Source: an uncultured Alphaproteobacteria bacterium (lineage in GTDB: Bacteria > Pseudomonadota > Alphaproteobacteria > Rhizobiales > Rhizobiaceae). Taken from it: DNA of 64,000 nucleotides. Position 1 is the stretch's first letter; each line of letters starts with the position of its first letter. Under the pieces are notes generated by a model that worked only from the letters and a program-made list of their open reading frames with translations, was not told the DNA's origin and did no database searches. The DNA lies in contig CAKMZB010000002.1 of assembly GCA_929200315.1 (NCBI GenBank), positions 82,127-146,126 of the forward strand, given 5' to 3'. This document shows positions 47,431-56,602 of this stretch, in pieces. The translations under genes were made by a program, and so were the position numbers.

Positions 47431-48735
47431 ATGAGCAAGGCTGGGGAGCGTATCGAAGCGCTTTTGCGCTTACATCCCAAAGGGTTCGACCTTTCGCTTG
47501 GCCGAATTCGCCGCCTTCTTAGCGTTCTTGGCGACCCGCAAAACAAGCTCCCGCCTGTCATTCATGTTGCCGGAACCAACGGAAAAGGTTCAACAATTGC
47601 GTTTCTGCGGGCGATTTTTGAGGCGGCGGGTTTGCGGGTCCATGTTGATACGTCTCCGCATCTGGTGAGTTGGCATGAGCGCTTTCGCCTTTCGGGAAAA
47701 CTCGTTTCCGATGAGGTGCTTAGCGACGCGATCGACCGTGTCGCTGAGGCCAATAAAGGCGAAGCGATCACGGTTTTTGAGCTGCTGACGGCTGTGATGT
47801 TCGTGCTCTTTGCAGAGGAGGACGCCGATGTCGCTCTGGTGGAGGTCGGATTGGGGGGACGGTTTGACTGCACCAACGTGATGGACGAGGTCGCCTTATC
47901 CGTAATTTCCATGGTGGGGATGGATCACGAGGCCTGGCTTGGCGATACGCTCGGCAAAATCGCTTTTGAAAAAGCAGGTATTATCAAGAAGATGACGCCG
48001 GTTATCATCGGCAATCAGGATTCGGAAGCGCTGGAGGTGATCGAACAGCAGGCGGATAAGATGCGGGCGCCAGCGAGCATCTATGGCCAGCATTTTCACG
48101 CCTCCGAAGAGCACGGACGCATGGTCTGGCAGGGTGAGGACCGGTTGCTCGATCTGCCTTTGCCGGGTCTATTTGGAAACCATCAGGTGGAAAATGCCGC
48201 AACCGCGATAATGGCGGCGATAACCTTCGCTGAAGGGCAGAATATCAAGTTAAATCAGAATCATATCGCGCAGGGACTGAAAAACGTCTCCTGGCCCGCC
48301 AGAATGCAGCATTTGCGTCGCGGTAAGCTGGTCGATGTCGCACCACAAGATGCTGAAATTTGGCTCGATGGGGGGCATAACCCAGCGGCAGGTGCAGTAA
48401 TTGTTGAATATATACAGGACCTTAACACCCGTGACCCTCGCCCGCTTATCCTCATTGCCGGAATGCTTGATACAAAGGATGCGAGCGGCTTCTTAACCTA
48501 TTTCAGGGCGATTGCCGACTGTGCCGTCGCCATCCCGGTCCTCACCTCCGAAGCGGGAATTCCGGCCGAAAAACTCGCTTCTATTCTAAAACAGGCCGGT
48601 TTTATTCCCAAATGGGCCCCGTCTTTAGAAAATGCGGTGGCGTCCATCTCAGAAAGCCGCCCGCGCGTGCTCATCACCGGCTCACTCTATGTCGCCGGTG
48701 ACGCGCTTGCCGCAAACGGCACGCCTCCAAGCTAA
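47431..48735 (+). CDS. folC: Folylpolyglutamate synthase / dihydrofolate synthase
   Basis: A 434-residue Mur-ligase-like enzyme adding glutamate to folates. The ATP loop VAGTNGKGSTIAFL, the omega-loop HLVSWHERFRLSGK, LVEVGLGGRFDCTNV and the C-terminal DGGHNPAAG are present. The start MSKAGERI at 47431 is chosen over an upstream in-frame ATG inside accD. It ends tail to tail with metZ, overlapping by 4 bases. Confidence 0.96.
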   Translation: MSKAGERIEALLRLHPKGFDLSLGRIRRLLSVLGDPQNKLPPVIHVAGTNGKGSTIAFLRAIFEAAGLRVHVDTSPHLVSWHERFRLSGKLVSDEVLSDAIDRVAEANKGEAITVFELLTAVMFVLFAEEDADVALVEVGLGGRFDCTNVMDEVALSVISMVGMDHEAWLGDTLGKIAFEKAGIIKKMTPVIIGNQDSEALEVIEQQADKMRAPASIYGQHFHASEEHGRMVWQGEDRLLDLPLPGLFGNHQVENAATAIMAAITFAEGQNIKLNQNHIAQGLKNVSWPARMQHLRRGKLVDVAPQDAEIWLDGGHNPAAGAVIVEYIQDLNTRDPRPLILIAGMLDTKDASGFLTYFRAIADCAVAIPVLTSEAGIPAEKLASILKQAGFIPKWAPSLENAVASISESRPRVLITGSLYVAGDALAANGTPPS

Positions 48736-49931
48736 ATTTTTGTAGCTACGATGAGCGCCTGTTCAATATCGGCGATGAGGTCGCCACTATCTTCCAGACC
48801 CAGTGAGAGCCGAACGAGACCAGGGCCGATGCCGAGCGCGTCGCGATCCTCTTCGGAAAGATTTTTATGCGTAGTGGTCGCCGGATGAGTGACGAGGCTT
48901 TTGGCGTCGCCGAGATTGTTGGAGATGGAGATGATCTCCAGTGCGTTCTCAAAGGCAAAGGCGCGCTTCTTGGCGATCGCTGCTTCGCCTTCAAATGTAA
49001 ACGCCACCATGGTGGACCCGCCGCTCATCTGCTTCCTGGCAAGCTCTGCCTGGGGGAAGCTGGCAAGGCCCGGATAGCGCACGTCGATGACGCTTTTCGC
49101 CTCGACCAGATAGTCCGCAATCCGTCCCGCATTGGCCGTCTGTTGCGCGACGCGGAGCGGCAATGTCTCCAGCCCCTTCAGCAAAACCCAGGCGTTGAAG
49201 GGGGAAAGGCTGGGGCCGGTATGGCGGAAAAAATCCCACAGGGTTTCGTTGATGAAATCATGGTCGGAAAGCACCACGCCGCCCAAACATCGGCCTTGGC
49301 CGTCAATATGTTTGGTGGCGGAATAGACCACCACATGCGCGCCAAGCTCCAGCGGTTTTTGCTGCATGGGGGTGGCAAAGACATTGTCCACCACCAGTCG
49401 CGCACCGATGCCATTGGCGATCTTCGCCACTGCTGCGATGTCCACCAATTCGAGCGTCGGGTTGGTGGGGGATTCCAGAAACAGCACCTTGGTGTTGGGC
49501 TGGACCGCATCTTCCCAGGCGGAAAGATCGCGCCCGTCTACCAGCGTGCTTTCAATCCCGTATTGGGGCGCAAGCTTCTCCACCACCCAGCGGCATGAGC
49601 CGAAGAGTGCGCGGGAGGCGACGATATGGTCGCCCGCTTTGAGCTGGCCCATCAGCGCCATCGTCACTGCACCCATGCCGGAGGCTGTTGCGAGGGCGGC
49701 TTCCGCCCCTTCCAGCGCACACATGCGCTCTTCAAACATTGCGACGGTGGGGTTCTTGTAGCGCGAATAGATGTAGCCATCGTCCTCACCCTTGAAGCGG
49801 GCCTCGGCGGCCTCCGCGCTGTCATAGACAAAGCCCTGCGTCAGATAGAGCGCTTCAGACGTCTCTCCAAAGGGCGAGCGTTGAATGCCGGAATGGACGA
49901 GGCGTGTGGCAGCTTTCCAGTTTTTGCTCAT
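48732..49931 (-). CDS. metZ: O-succinylhomoserine sulfhydrylase
   Basis: A 399-residue PLP enzyme of the Cys/Met family that makes homocysteine from O-succinylhomoserine and sulfide. SKNWKAATRLVHSG, RYKNPT, the PLP-lysine region VVYSATKHIDGQGR and the C-terminal LSLGLEDSGDLIADIEQAL are typical of MetZ. Start 49931 (MSKNWKA) is preferred; an ATG two codons upstream (49937) is possible. It is preceded by a SAM-II aptamer and an intrinsic terminator, so expression should fall when SAM is abundant. Confidence 0.95.
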   Translation of the reverse strand: MSKNWKAATRLVHSGIQRSPFGETSEALYLTQGFVYDSAEAAEARFKGEDDGYIYSRYKNPTVAMFEERMCALEGAEAALATASGMGAVTMALMGQLKAGDHIVASRALFGSCRWVVEKLAPQYGIESTLVDGRDLSAWEDAVQPNTKVLFLESPTNPTLELVDIAAVAKIANGIGARLVVDNVFATPMQQKPLELGAHVVVYSATKHIDGQGRCLGGVVLSDHDFINETLWDFFRHTGPSLSPFNAWVLLKGLETLPLRVAQQTANAGRIADYLVEAKSVIDVRYPGLASFPQAELARKQMSGGSTMVAFTFEGEAAIAKKRAFAFENALEIISISNNLGDAKSLVTHPATTTHKNLSEEDRDALGIGPGLVRLSLGLEDSGDLIADIEQALIVATKI

Positions 49932-49943
49932 GTGCAAAATCCC

Positions 49944-49980
49944 AATAAAAAACCGGCTCGCGGGTGCCGCAAAGCCGGTT
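49944..49980 (-). terminator. SAM-II-controlled terminator in the metZ leader
   Basis: An 8-base-pair stem AACCGGCT/AGCCGGTT (49973-49980 with 49951-49958 on the minus strand) is followed by TTTTTTATT (49944-49952). It ends 13 bases before the metZ ATG. The 3' arm can instead pair over 9 bases with the aptamer segment CCGGCTTGC (50051-50059), which would act as an antiterminator. Confidence 0.82.
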
Positions 49981-50022
49981 GAGAGATGACGGACGCAAAT
50001 GCTCCACCTGTCACACCAATCG

Positions 50023-50077
50023 GCCCTTTAGCGAGTTGTTTAACGTGGCTGCAAGCCGGCCGGCCAAATCACCACGA
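50023..50077 (-). promoter_or_regulatory. SAM-II riboswitch aptamer
   Basis: The minus strand matches the SAM-II consensus closely: CGTGGTGATTTGGCC, a C/G-rich middle with GGCTTGCAGCCACG closing stem P1, then TTAAACAA and CTCGCTAAAGGG forming the pseudoknot strand. SAM-II occurs upstream of methionine genes in alphaproteobacteria. Here the aptamer ends about 92 bases before the metZ start, too far to mask the ribosome-binding site directly. A terminator lies between the two. Confidence 0.95.
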
Positions 50078-50140
50078 TGAGTTGTGTGCTAGTGCGCCGG
50101 GCGCTGGCGGTCAAGGGTAAGCGCGGCTATCGGTTTTGCC

Positions 50141-51223
50141 ATGAGCCAGCCTGGTATCCTCAATGATGCGGCAATTGCCGCCCTTTTTGACAGCGGCGCG
50201 ATCAGCGCTCCGCCCTTTGACGCTGACCAGGTGCAGCCCGCTTCGCTGGACCTGCGGGTAGGCGAAAAAGCCTGGCGCGTGCGGGCCTCTTTCCTGCCCG
50301 GTGCGGGGTCGACGGTTGCGGAAAAATTGGCGCGGTTCGGTCTTCATGAGTTTACCTTGACCGAAGGTGCGGTGCTGGAAACGGGCTGCGTCTATATCGT
50401 TCCGCTGCTGGAGAGCCTCGATCTGCCGGAGGGCCTTGCAGCCTCCGCAAACCCGAAATCCTCCACAGGCCGCCTTGATATATTTACCCGTGTGATTGCC
50501 GATCGGGCGCAGAGTTTCGACCAGGTTCCGGCGGGTTATACAGGTCCGCTTTATCTGGAGATCTCGCCACGCACTTTCCCGGTGGTGGTACGGCGCGGCT
50601 CTCGCCTGTCGCAAATCCGTTTCCGCGCCGGCGAGACCATTCTTGATGCTGCAGCGCTAGCCGGTTTGCATGAGCGCGAAACACTGGTGGCGACATCGAC
50701 GCCGGATATCTCATCCAACGGCATTGCCATGTCGATTGACCTCACGCCAAACGACAATGGCCTCATCGGCTATCGCGGCAAGCGCCATACCGGTGTGGTG
50801 GATGTTGACGTGAAGGCCGCGTGCCCGGTGCTTGATTATTGGGAACCGCTCATTGCGCAGAGCGATGGTGACCTAGTGCTCGACCCTGACGAGTTCTACA
50901 TTCTCGTCTCCCGAGAAGCGGTCCATGTGCCGCCGGACTACGCTGCTGAGATGGTGCCGTTTGATCCGCTTGTCGGGGAATTTCGCGTCCATTATGCCGG
51001 TTTCTTTGACCCCGGTTTTGGCCACAGCGCCGCGGGTGGTGCCGGCAGCCGGGCGGTGCTGGAAGTACGCTCCCATGAGGTGCCCTTCATCCTGGAACAC
51101 GGGCAGACGGTGGGGCGGCTGCTCTATGAGCGGATGCAGGAGCGGCCCAAGGCCCTCTATGGCAGCGACCTTGGCTCCAACTATCAGGCCCAGGGCCTGA
51201 AACTGTCGAAGCACTTTTATTGA
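50141..51223 (+). CDS. dcd: 2'-Deoxycytidine 5'-triphosphate deaminase, double-length form
   Basis: A 360-residue protein roughly twice the size of E. coli Dcd. The N-terminal half has the trimeric dUTPase-like core (QVQPASLDLRVGEKAWRVR, ANPKSSTGRLDIFTR) and the catalytic-glutamate motif GPLYLEISPRTFPVVVRRGSRLSQ. The C-terminal half repeats the fold (DEFYILVSREAVHVP, AVLEVRSHEVPF) in degenerate form. It supplies dUTP for dTMP synthesis. This double form is typical of Rhizobiales. It is divergent from metZ. Confidence 0.93.
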   Translation: MSQPGILNDAAIAALFDSGAISAPPFDADQVQPASLDLRVGEKAWRVRASFLPGAGSTVAEKLARFGLHEFTLTEGAVLETGCVYIVPLLESLDLPEGLAASANPKSSTGRLDIFTRVIADRAQSFDQVPAGYTGPLYLEISPRTFPVVVRRGSRLSQIRFRAGETILDAAALAGLHERETLVATSTPDISSNGIAMSIDLTPNDNGLIGYRGKRHTGVVDVDVKAACPVLDYWEPLIAQSDGDLVLDPDEFYILVSREAVHVPPDYAAEMVPFDPLVGEFRVHYAGFFDPGFGHSAAGGAGSRAVLEVRSHEVPFILEHGQTVGRLLYERMQERPKALYGSDLGSNYQAQGLKLSKHFY

Positions 51224-51377
51224 TCTTGTTTGACCTCGCGCAGGCGGCTTTGCCGCCGCTGCGGTGGCGCGGCGCATTAGCGCCGGGCGGCTCTTCGCCA
51301 CCTTCGTGCTTCCCGTAAGGCGGGAAGCCCTCTAAAGCAGTCTCAATTGGCTTTTGGTCACGACGAACAGGCTTCCC

Positions 51378-51902
51378 ATGCGCATTGATGCTATTTCAAT
51401 CGGCGACAATCCGCCCCACGACATCAATGTCATCATCGAAGTGCCGGTTGGCGGTGAACCGATCAAATATGAGATAGACAAGGCGTCCGGTGCCATGGTG
51501 GTGGATCGTTTTCTCTACACCTCCATGCGCTATCCGGGGAATTACGGCTTCGTGCCCCATACGCTTTCCGATGATGGCGACCCGATTGACGTGTTGGTGG
51601 CCAACACCCGCCCTCTTATGCCCGGCTGTGTGATGAAGTGCCGTCCCATCGGTGTGCTCTTCATGAGGGATGAATCGGGCGGGGACGAAAAGCTTGTCGC
51701 TGTGCCGCACGAGGACGTCTCCGGTAATTACGGCGAGGTCCATACGATGGAGGATCTGCCACAGATCCGACGCGACCAGATTTCCCATTTCTTTGAACGC
51801 TACAAGGATCTGGAACCCGGAAAATGGGTCAAGATCGACCGCTGGGGCGATGCTGATGATGCCCGCGCGATGATCGAAAAGGCGATTGCCGCTGCTGCGT
51901 AA
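51378..51902 (+). CDS. ppa: Inorganic pyrophosphatase
   Basis: A 174-residue family I soluble pyrophosphatase that drives biosynthetic reactions by hydrolysing PPi. It has [21 protein letters not shown], the metal signature [10 protein letters not shown] (first three Asp/acidic ligands) and [14 protein letters not shown]. The start MRIDAI is chosen over 51354. The 51224-51377 gap holds two hairpins (including GCTTCCCG/CGGGAAGC at 51308-51328) without T-runs. Confidence 0.97.
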   Translation: MRIDAISIGDNPPHDINVIIEVPVGGEPIKYEIDKASGAMVVDRFLYTSMRYPGNYGFVPHTLSDDGDPIDVLVANTRPLMPGCVMKCRPIGVLFMRDESGGDEKLVAVPHEDVSGNYGEVHTMEDLPQIRRDQISHFFERYKDLEPGKWVKIDRWGDADDARAMIEKAIAAAA

Positions 51903-51925
51903 ACTGAACGCTTGCATGGCAAAAA

Positions 51926-53344
51926 ATGGGGGCGCATGAAGTTCCCATGAACGAATCCGTCACATTTCAGAATCCAACAGCACTAAATCGCTCGTTTCGG
52001 AGCCATTTGGGTGCAACTCTTGTACTTGGTGTTCCGCTGGTGGTTGCGCAGGTGGCGCAAATGCTCATCAACGTCACCGACACGATCATGCTCGGTTGGC
52101 TTGGTACGCGGGAGCTGGCTGCGGGGACACTGGCCTTCCAGTCCTTCTTCATTCTGATGATTTTTGGCCTTGGTTTCGGTGCGGCGATGATCCCGCTTAT
52201 TGCCAACGCCCTTGGGCGGCAGGACGAGCGCGCCGTGCGCCGGGCAAGCCGTATGGGGCTGTGGGTGCTGCTCGCACTGGCAATGTTCTTCCAGGTGCCG
52301 CTCTATTTCACCGAGGTCATTCTGGTTGCCTTTGGACAGGAGCCGGCGCTGGCAGAACTGGCGCAGAGTTATATGCGCATCGCCCAATGGTCGATGATCC
52401 CGGCCTTCGTGTTGATCGGCTTGCGCTCCTTCCTCACGGGGCTTGAAAAGGCCGTGGCTGTGCTGTGGCTCACCGTGGTGATGGCGCTCATCAACGGGGT
52501 GATGAACTACGCTCTTATCTTCGGCAATTGGGGTTTCCCGCGTCTGGAAATGGAGGGTGCGGCGATTGCCACGGTTATCGCCAATACGGCCGGGGCGCTG
52601 GCTGTGGTGGCCTACGTGTTGATGGACAAAGATTCGCGGCCTTTCGAGCTTTTTAAGAATTTCTGGCGGCCGGAATGGTCGGCGCTTTTGTCAATCGTGA
52701 AGCTTGGCGTGCCGATCTCGCTTGGTATTTTTGCCGAGGTTGGCATGTTCCTGACTGGCTCGCTCATGGTGGGATGGATCGGGGTGGTTGAACTCGCTGC
52801 TCATTCTGTGGCGCTGCAACTCGCCTCTATCGCCTTCATGGTGCCGCTTGGCCTGGCGCAGGCAGCATCAGTGCGGGTGGGCAATGCTGACGGGCGCGGT
52901 GACGGGGTAGCCGTTGGTCGCGCTGGACGTGCGGTCATGGTGCTGGCGCTCGGTTTTGCGGTGGCAGCAGGCATTCTCTTTGCGCTCTCGCCGGAGCCGC
53001 TCATCAAGCTGTGGCTCGATGCTGACAATCCCGATCTGGAGATGATCGTGCGGGTGGGTGCGCCGATGCTTTACATGGCTGCTGCTTTCCAGATTTTCGA
53101 TACGCTCCAGGTGACGGCAAGTGGGTCTTTGCGCGGCTTGCAGGACACCGCCGTGCCCATGGTCATCATGGTGATCGCTTATTGGATGGTGGGTCTCACC
53201 ACCGCCTATGCCGCCGCTTTCTGGCTGGGTTGGGGGGCTGTCGGTGTTTGGGCCGGGTTGGTGGTGGGCCTTGGCTTTGCGGCTGTCGCGCTGACCTGGC
53301 GGTTTGAAATCCGCGAGCGTTTGGGGCTTCTCTCGGCCAAATAA
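51926..53344 (+). CDS. MATE-family efflux transporter
   Basis: A 472-residue inner-membrane protein with twelve predicted segments. The family marker INVTDTIMLGWLGTRELAA is at the N-terminus, and the second bundle repeats as GSLMVGWIGVVELAAHSVALQLAS. MATE proteins export cationic drugs or metabolites with Na+ or H+. The start could also be ATG 51947 (MNESVTF); neither has a strong ribosome-binding site. The substrate is unknown. It lies 23 bases after ppa. Confidence 0.93.
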   Translation: MGAHEVPMNESVTFQNPTALNRSFRSHLGATLVLGVPLVVAQVAQMLINVTDTIMLGWLGTRELAAGTLAFQSFFILMIFGLGFGAAMIPLIANALGRQDERAVRRASRMGLWVLLALAMFFQVPLYFTEVILVAFGQEPALAELAQSYMRIAQWSMIPAFVLIGLRSFLTGLEKAVAVLWLTVVMALINGVMNYALIFGNWGFPRLEMEGAAIATVIANTAGALAVVAYVLMDKDSRPFELFKNFWRPEWSALLSIVKLGVPISLGIFAEVGMFLTGSLMVGWIGVVELAAHSVALQLASIAFMVPLGLAQAASVRVGNADGRGDGVAVGRAGRAVMVLALGFAVAAGILFALSPEPLIKLWLDADNPDLEMIVRVGAPMLYMAAAFQIFDTLQVTASGSLRGLQDTAVPMVIMVIAYWMVGLTTAYAAAFWLGWGAVGVWAGLVVGLGFAAVALTWRFEIRERLGLLSAK

Positions 53345-53440
53345 GCCATCACGCAAACGTCACCAGACGTGCTGAAAACGGCCCTGTGCGGCAGCTCGTC
53401 GCAGGCCTAGGCTGCGCCCAGTCCAGACTGGGAGATGATT

Positions 53441-54028
53441 ATGAGAAAACTGATACTTGCTGCCGCTGTTGCACTGTTTGCACCGGCCAGCTTTGCCCCC
53501 ACTGCTTTTGCCGCCGATTGTACGAGCGATGTACCCAAGGGTGATCTGACCCTGGAACAGGCCGCAGGTCTTTACGACTGCATCAAGGGCAAATTGCGTG
53601 AGAGCTACGGCTCCAAGGACGCCCCCTACGCCAAGGAATACCAGTCCTGGAAAGCCGCCTCCACGGGCCCCGCCGCTCCCGGTCCCCACGGCAACCGTTT
53701 CCTCATGACCTTCGTCAATGAGACGGGGTTTGATGAATATGTGAAATATTCCGAAGAGCGCGGCGCCATGCCCGTGGGCAGCGTTATCGCCAAGGAAAGT
53801 TTCAACCTCAGCAAAAAGAACGTCGTCAAGCGCGGTCCGCTTTTCTTCATGGAAAAACTCGCTGAAGGCGAAGCGCCCGACCATATGGACTGGAAATATT
53901 CCGCCGTTCAGCCAAACGGCAAGGTGATGAAGGTCAAACAGGGTTTCTGCTCCGGCTGCCACAACGCCTATGAGGACCAGGACGCTCTGGGCTACCCTGA
54001 CGAGGATGTACGCCTCGCCAGCCAATAA
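53441..54028 (+). CDS. Cytochrome P460-family periplasmic protein
   Basis: A 195-residue secreted protein with a signal peptide (MRKLILAAAVALFAPASF...AFA) and a single heme c attachment motif CSGCH near residues 170-174. The body (HGNRFLMTFVNETGFDEYVKY, PVGSVIAKESF, GPLFFMEKL) matches the P460 domain. P460 proteins oxidise hydroxylamine or bind NO via a crosslinked heme; many relatives have unknown roles. ATG 53441 is favoured because GGGAG lies 6 bases upstream; that site is inside the 3' arm of a 6-base-pair hairpin (53417-53432). It is monocistronic. Confidence 0.85.
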   Translation: MRKLILAAAVALFAPASFAPTAFAADCTSDVPKGDLTLEQAAGLYDCIKGKLRESYGSKDAPYAKEYQSWKAASTGPAAPGPHGNRFLMTFVNETGFDEYVKYSEERGAMPVGSVIAKESFNLSKKNVVKRGPLFFMEKLAEGEAPDHMDWKYSAVQPNGKVMKVKQGFCSGCHNAYEDQDALGYPDEDVRLASQ

Positions 54029-54160
54029 GGGCGATCTCCATTGAGCCCGGAGCGAATCGCGCTTAAGCGCGGTTCGCTTGGCGGTGAACAGCCGCCCGAC
54101 GTATTTGCACTGCACCTGTGTAGCGAAGGGCGAAGCCCGACAGCGTGAGCGCCAATACCT

Positions 54161-54192
54161 CTTGTGGCACCGGGGGCTTTCGCCTATATAGG
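54161..54192 (+). promoter_or_regulatory. Candidate promoter of rimP-nusA-infB
   Basis: CTTG (54161-54164), 18 bases, then CCTATATAGG (54183-54192). This fits the alphaproteobacterial RpoH -10 pattern CYTATNTNNG completely, with a spacer one base longer than 17. It also fits TTGTGG-N17-TATATA for the housekeeping sigma. The gap after the P460 gene also holds a 12-base-pair hairpin (54051-54078) without a T-run. Confidence 0.5.
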
Positions 54193-54217
54193 CTCCAACA
54201 TCTTTGACCGTTTGTCA

Positions 54218-54248
54218 GAGTGGGCTCCCCGGAGACCCGCTCTTTTTT
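54218..54248 (+). terminator. Terminator-like leader hairpin before rimP
   Basis: GAGTGGG-CTCC-CC-GGAG-A-CCCGCTC (54218-54242) folds into an 11-base-pair stem with one bulged A and is followed immediately by six T (54243-54248). It is a complete intrinsic terminator, placed about 20 bases after the likely transcription start and directly before rimP. A terminator here implies attenuation of the operon encoding NusA itself. Confidence 0.8.
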
Positions 54249-54275
54249 ATGCCTGAAAGGCAATTGACCGAACGC

Positions 54276-54926
54276 ATGAGCGACACGCCCGAAACAGCAC
54301 CAGCCAATATCGCGGCAGCGAATATTGGCAGCCAGAACGATATCGCCTACAACAACCGCCTGGTGCAGGAACAGGGGCAGGATGCCCTTGTGGCCAGCGT
54401 TGTTGCGCCGATCATCGAGCAAATGGGGTTTCGCCTCGTCCGCGCGCGGATGTATGACCATAACGGCCTCATCATGCAGATCATGGTGGAAAAGCCCGAT
54501 GGCACGATGTCCGTTGGCGAGTGCGAGGAAGTCTCCAAGGCCCTTTCCCCGGTGCTCGACATCGAAGACCCGGTGCCTTCCGCCTATAATCTGGAAGTTT
54601 CTTCCCCCGGCATCGACCGTCCGCTGGTGCGCGAGAGCGATTTTGTCACCTGGGCTGGTCACACCGCCAAAGTGGAAACCGATTATTTGGTGAACGGGCG
54701 CAAGCGCTTTCGCGGGCAACTCGTGAAAGTTGACGACAAGACCCTACACATGCGCCGGGACAACGCGGCAGCGGGGGAGGAGAAGGATGTCGAAATCCCT
54801 CTCAACGCCGTTGCTGCTGCCAATCTGGTGCTAACCGACGATTTGATCCGTGAAGCACTCAAGCGCGACAAAGCTCTGCGCGCTGCCAACGGAATGGATA
54901 ACGACGATACATCTGCCGACGCCTAG
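54276..54926 (+). CDS. rimP: Ribosome maturation factor RimP
   Basis: A 216-residue protein needed for 30S maturation. It has the N-terminal domain (VVAPIIEQMGFRLVRARMY, LMEV-like IMVEKPDG), VSPGIDRPLVRESDF and a C-terminal Sm-like domain (FRGQLVKVDDKTLHM). The start is uncertain: ATG 54276 gives MSDTPE, while an in-frame ATG at 54249 follows the terminator T-run directly and neither has a clear ribosome-binding site. It is the first gene of rimP-nusA-ylxR-infB. Confidence 0.93.
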   Translation: MSDTPETAPANIAAANIGSQNDIAYNNRLVQEQGQDALVASVVAPIIEQMGFRLVRARMYDHNGLIMQIMVEKPDGTMSVGECEEVSKALSPVLDIEDPVPSAYNLEVSSPGIDRPLVRESDFVTWAGHTAKVETDYLVNGRKRFRGQLVKVDDKTLHMRRDNAAAGEEKDVEIPLNAVAAANLVLTDDLIREALKRDKALRAANGMDNDDTSADA

Positions 54927-54952
54927 ATCGGCACGACGATACGGAGAAAACT

Positions 54953-56602
54953 ATGGCTGTTTCCGCCAACCGACTTGAACTGATGCAGATCGCCGATGCG
55001 GTCGCGCGCGAGAAATCGATCGACAAGCAGATCGTGCTCGACGCGATGGCCGATGCGATCGAAAAGGCCGCCAAGGCCCGTTACGGTCTGGAGACCAACA
55101 TTCGCGCCCAGATCAACGACAAGACCGGCGAGATCAAACTCCAGCGCCTACTGGAAGTCGTCGACACCGTTGAGGATTACGACACGCAGATCGCTCTGCC
55201 GGACGCCAAGGCCAAGAACGAAGAAGCCAAGATCGGCGACCATATTGGCGAGCTTCTGCCGCCGATGGATTTTGGCCGGATCGCTGCGCAGTCCGCCAAA
55301 CAGGTCATCGTCCAGAAGGTGCGTGACGCTGAGCGTGATCGCCAGTTTGATGAGTTTAAAGACCGCGTGGGTGAGATCATCAACGGCACGGTCAAGCGCG
55401 TTGAATACGGCAATGTCATCGTTGACCTTGGCCGTGGCGAGGCGATCATCCGTCGTGACGAATTGATCCCCCGTGAGCTTTACAAATATGGCGACCGCGT
55501 GCGGGCCTATATTTATGACGTGCGCCGTGAGCAGCGCGGGCCGCAGATCTTCCTGTCGCGCACCCATCCGCAATTCATGGCCAAGCTCTTCCAGATGGAA
55601 GTGCCGGAAATCTATGACGGTGTGATCGAGATCCGCTCGGTTGCCCGTGACCCGGGCTCCCGCGCCAAGATTGCTGTCATCTCCAACGATTCCGGTATTG
55701 ACCCCGTCGGCGCCTGTGTCGGTATGCGCGGTTCCCGCGTGCAGGCCGTTGTGGGTGAATTGCAGGGCGAGAAGATCGACATCATCCCGTGGAACCAGGA
55801 AGCAGCAGGCTTTATCGTCAACGCGCTCCAGCCCGCAGAAGTTGCCAAGGTTGTGCTGGATGAAGACAAGCAGCGCATTGAGGTTGTTGTGCCTGATGAG
55901 CAGCTTTCGCTGGCTATTGGCCGCCGCGGCCAAAACGTGCGGTTGGCGTCCCAGCTCACCGGTTGGGACATCGACATCCTGACGGAGGAGGAAGAATCCG
56001 GCCGTCGCCAGGAAGAGTTCAACGCCAACACCTCCTCCTTCGTGGAAGCCCTGGATGTGGATGAAATGGTGGGCCAGCTTCTGGCTTCAGAAGGCTTCAC
56101 CGATCTTGAAGAGGTCGCCTATGTCGAGATCGACGAGCTGGCGATGATTGAAGGTTTTGACGACGAGACGGCCCAGGAGCTCCAGACCCGCGCGCGGGAA
56201 TACCTGGAGAAGAAGGAAACCGAACTCGACGAAGAGCGCAAAGCGCTCGGTGTTACCGACGATCTGCGCCAGGTTCCCGGCATCACCACCCCGATGATGG
56301 TGGCTCTCGGCAAATCCGACGAGGACATCAAGTCGCTGGAAGATTTTGCCGGTACGATTGCCGATGATCTTATCGGCTACAACGAGCGCAAGGACGGCCA
56401 GCTCATCCGCCATGAAGGCGTGTTGACCGGCTTTGAGATTTCCCGCGCACAGGCCGATGAAATGATCATCGCCGCCCGTCTGGCAGCCGGTTGGATTACC
56501 GAGGAAGACCTCAATCCGCCGGAGCCTGAACCCGAAGTGGAGGTGGAGGAAGTGGATCCCCGCGCCAATGTCGTCAACGTCATCGAGGCAACGACTGTCT
56601 GA
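54953..56602 (+). CDS. nusA: Transcription termination/antitermination factor NusA
   Basis: A 549-residue RNA polymerase-binding factor controlling pausing and termination. It has the N-terminal polymerase-binding domain ([18 protein letters not shown]), S1 domain ([24 protein letters not shown]), two KH domains ([50 protein letters not shown]) and C-terminal helix-hairpin-helix acidic repeats. GGAGAAAA precedes the ATG. It probably modulates the leader terminator of its own operon. Confidence 0.98.
   Translation: MAVSANRLELMQIADAVAREKSIDKQIVLDAMADAIEKAAKARYGLETNIRAQINDKTGEIKLQRLLEVVDTVEDYDTQIALPDAKAKNEEAKIGDHIGELLPPMDFGRIAAQSAKQVIVQKVRDAERDRQFDEFKDRVGEIINGTVKRVEYGNVIVDLGRGEAIIRRDELIPRELYKYGDRVRAYIYDVRREQRGPQIFLSRTHPQFMAKLFQMEVPEIYDGVIEIRSVARDPGSRAKIAVISNDSGIDPVGACVGMRGSRVQAVVGELQGEKIDIIPWNQEAAGFIVNALQPAEVAKVVLDEDKQRIEVVVPDEQLSLAIGRRGQNVRLASQLTGWDIDILTEEEESGRRQEEFNANTSSFVEALDVDEMVGQLLASEGFTDLEEVAYVEIDELAMIEGFDDETAQELQTRAREYLEKKETELDEERKALGVTDDLRQVPGITTPMMVALGKSDEDIKSLEDFAGTIADDLIGYNERKDGQLIRHEGVLTGFEISRAQADEMIIAARLAAGWITEEDLNPPEPEPEVEVEEVDPRANVVNVIEATTV

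Noticed and set aside
48867-49598. A 243-codon plus-strand frame inside metZ
   Set aside because: It is antisense to a conserved PLP enzyme and its translation shows no family features.
51241-51350. Hairpins between dcd and ppa as terminators
   Set aside because: The stems are GC-rich but no T-run follows any of them on either strand, so they are not supported as intrinsic terminators.
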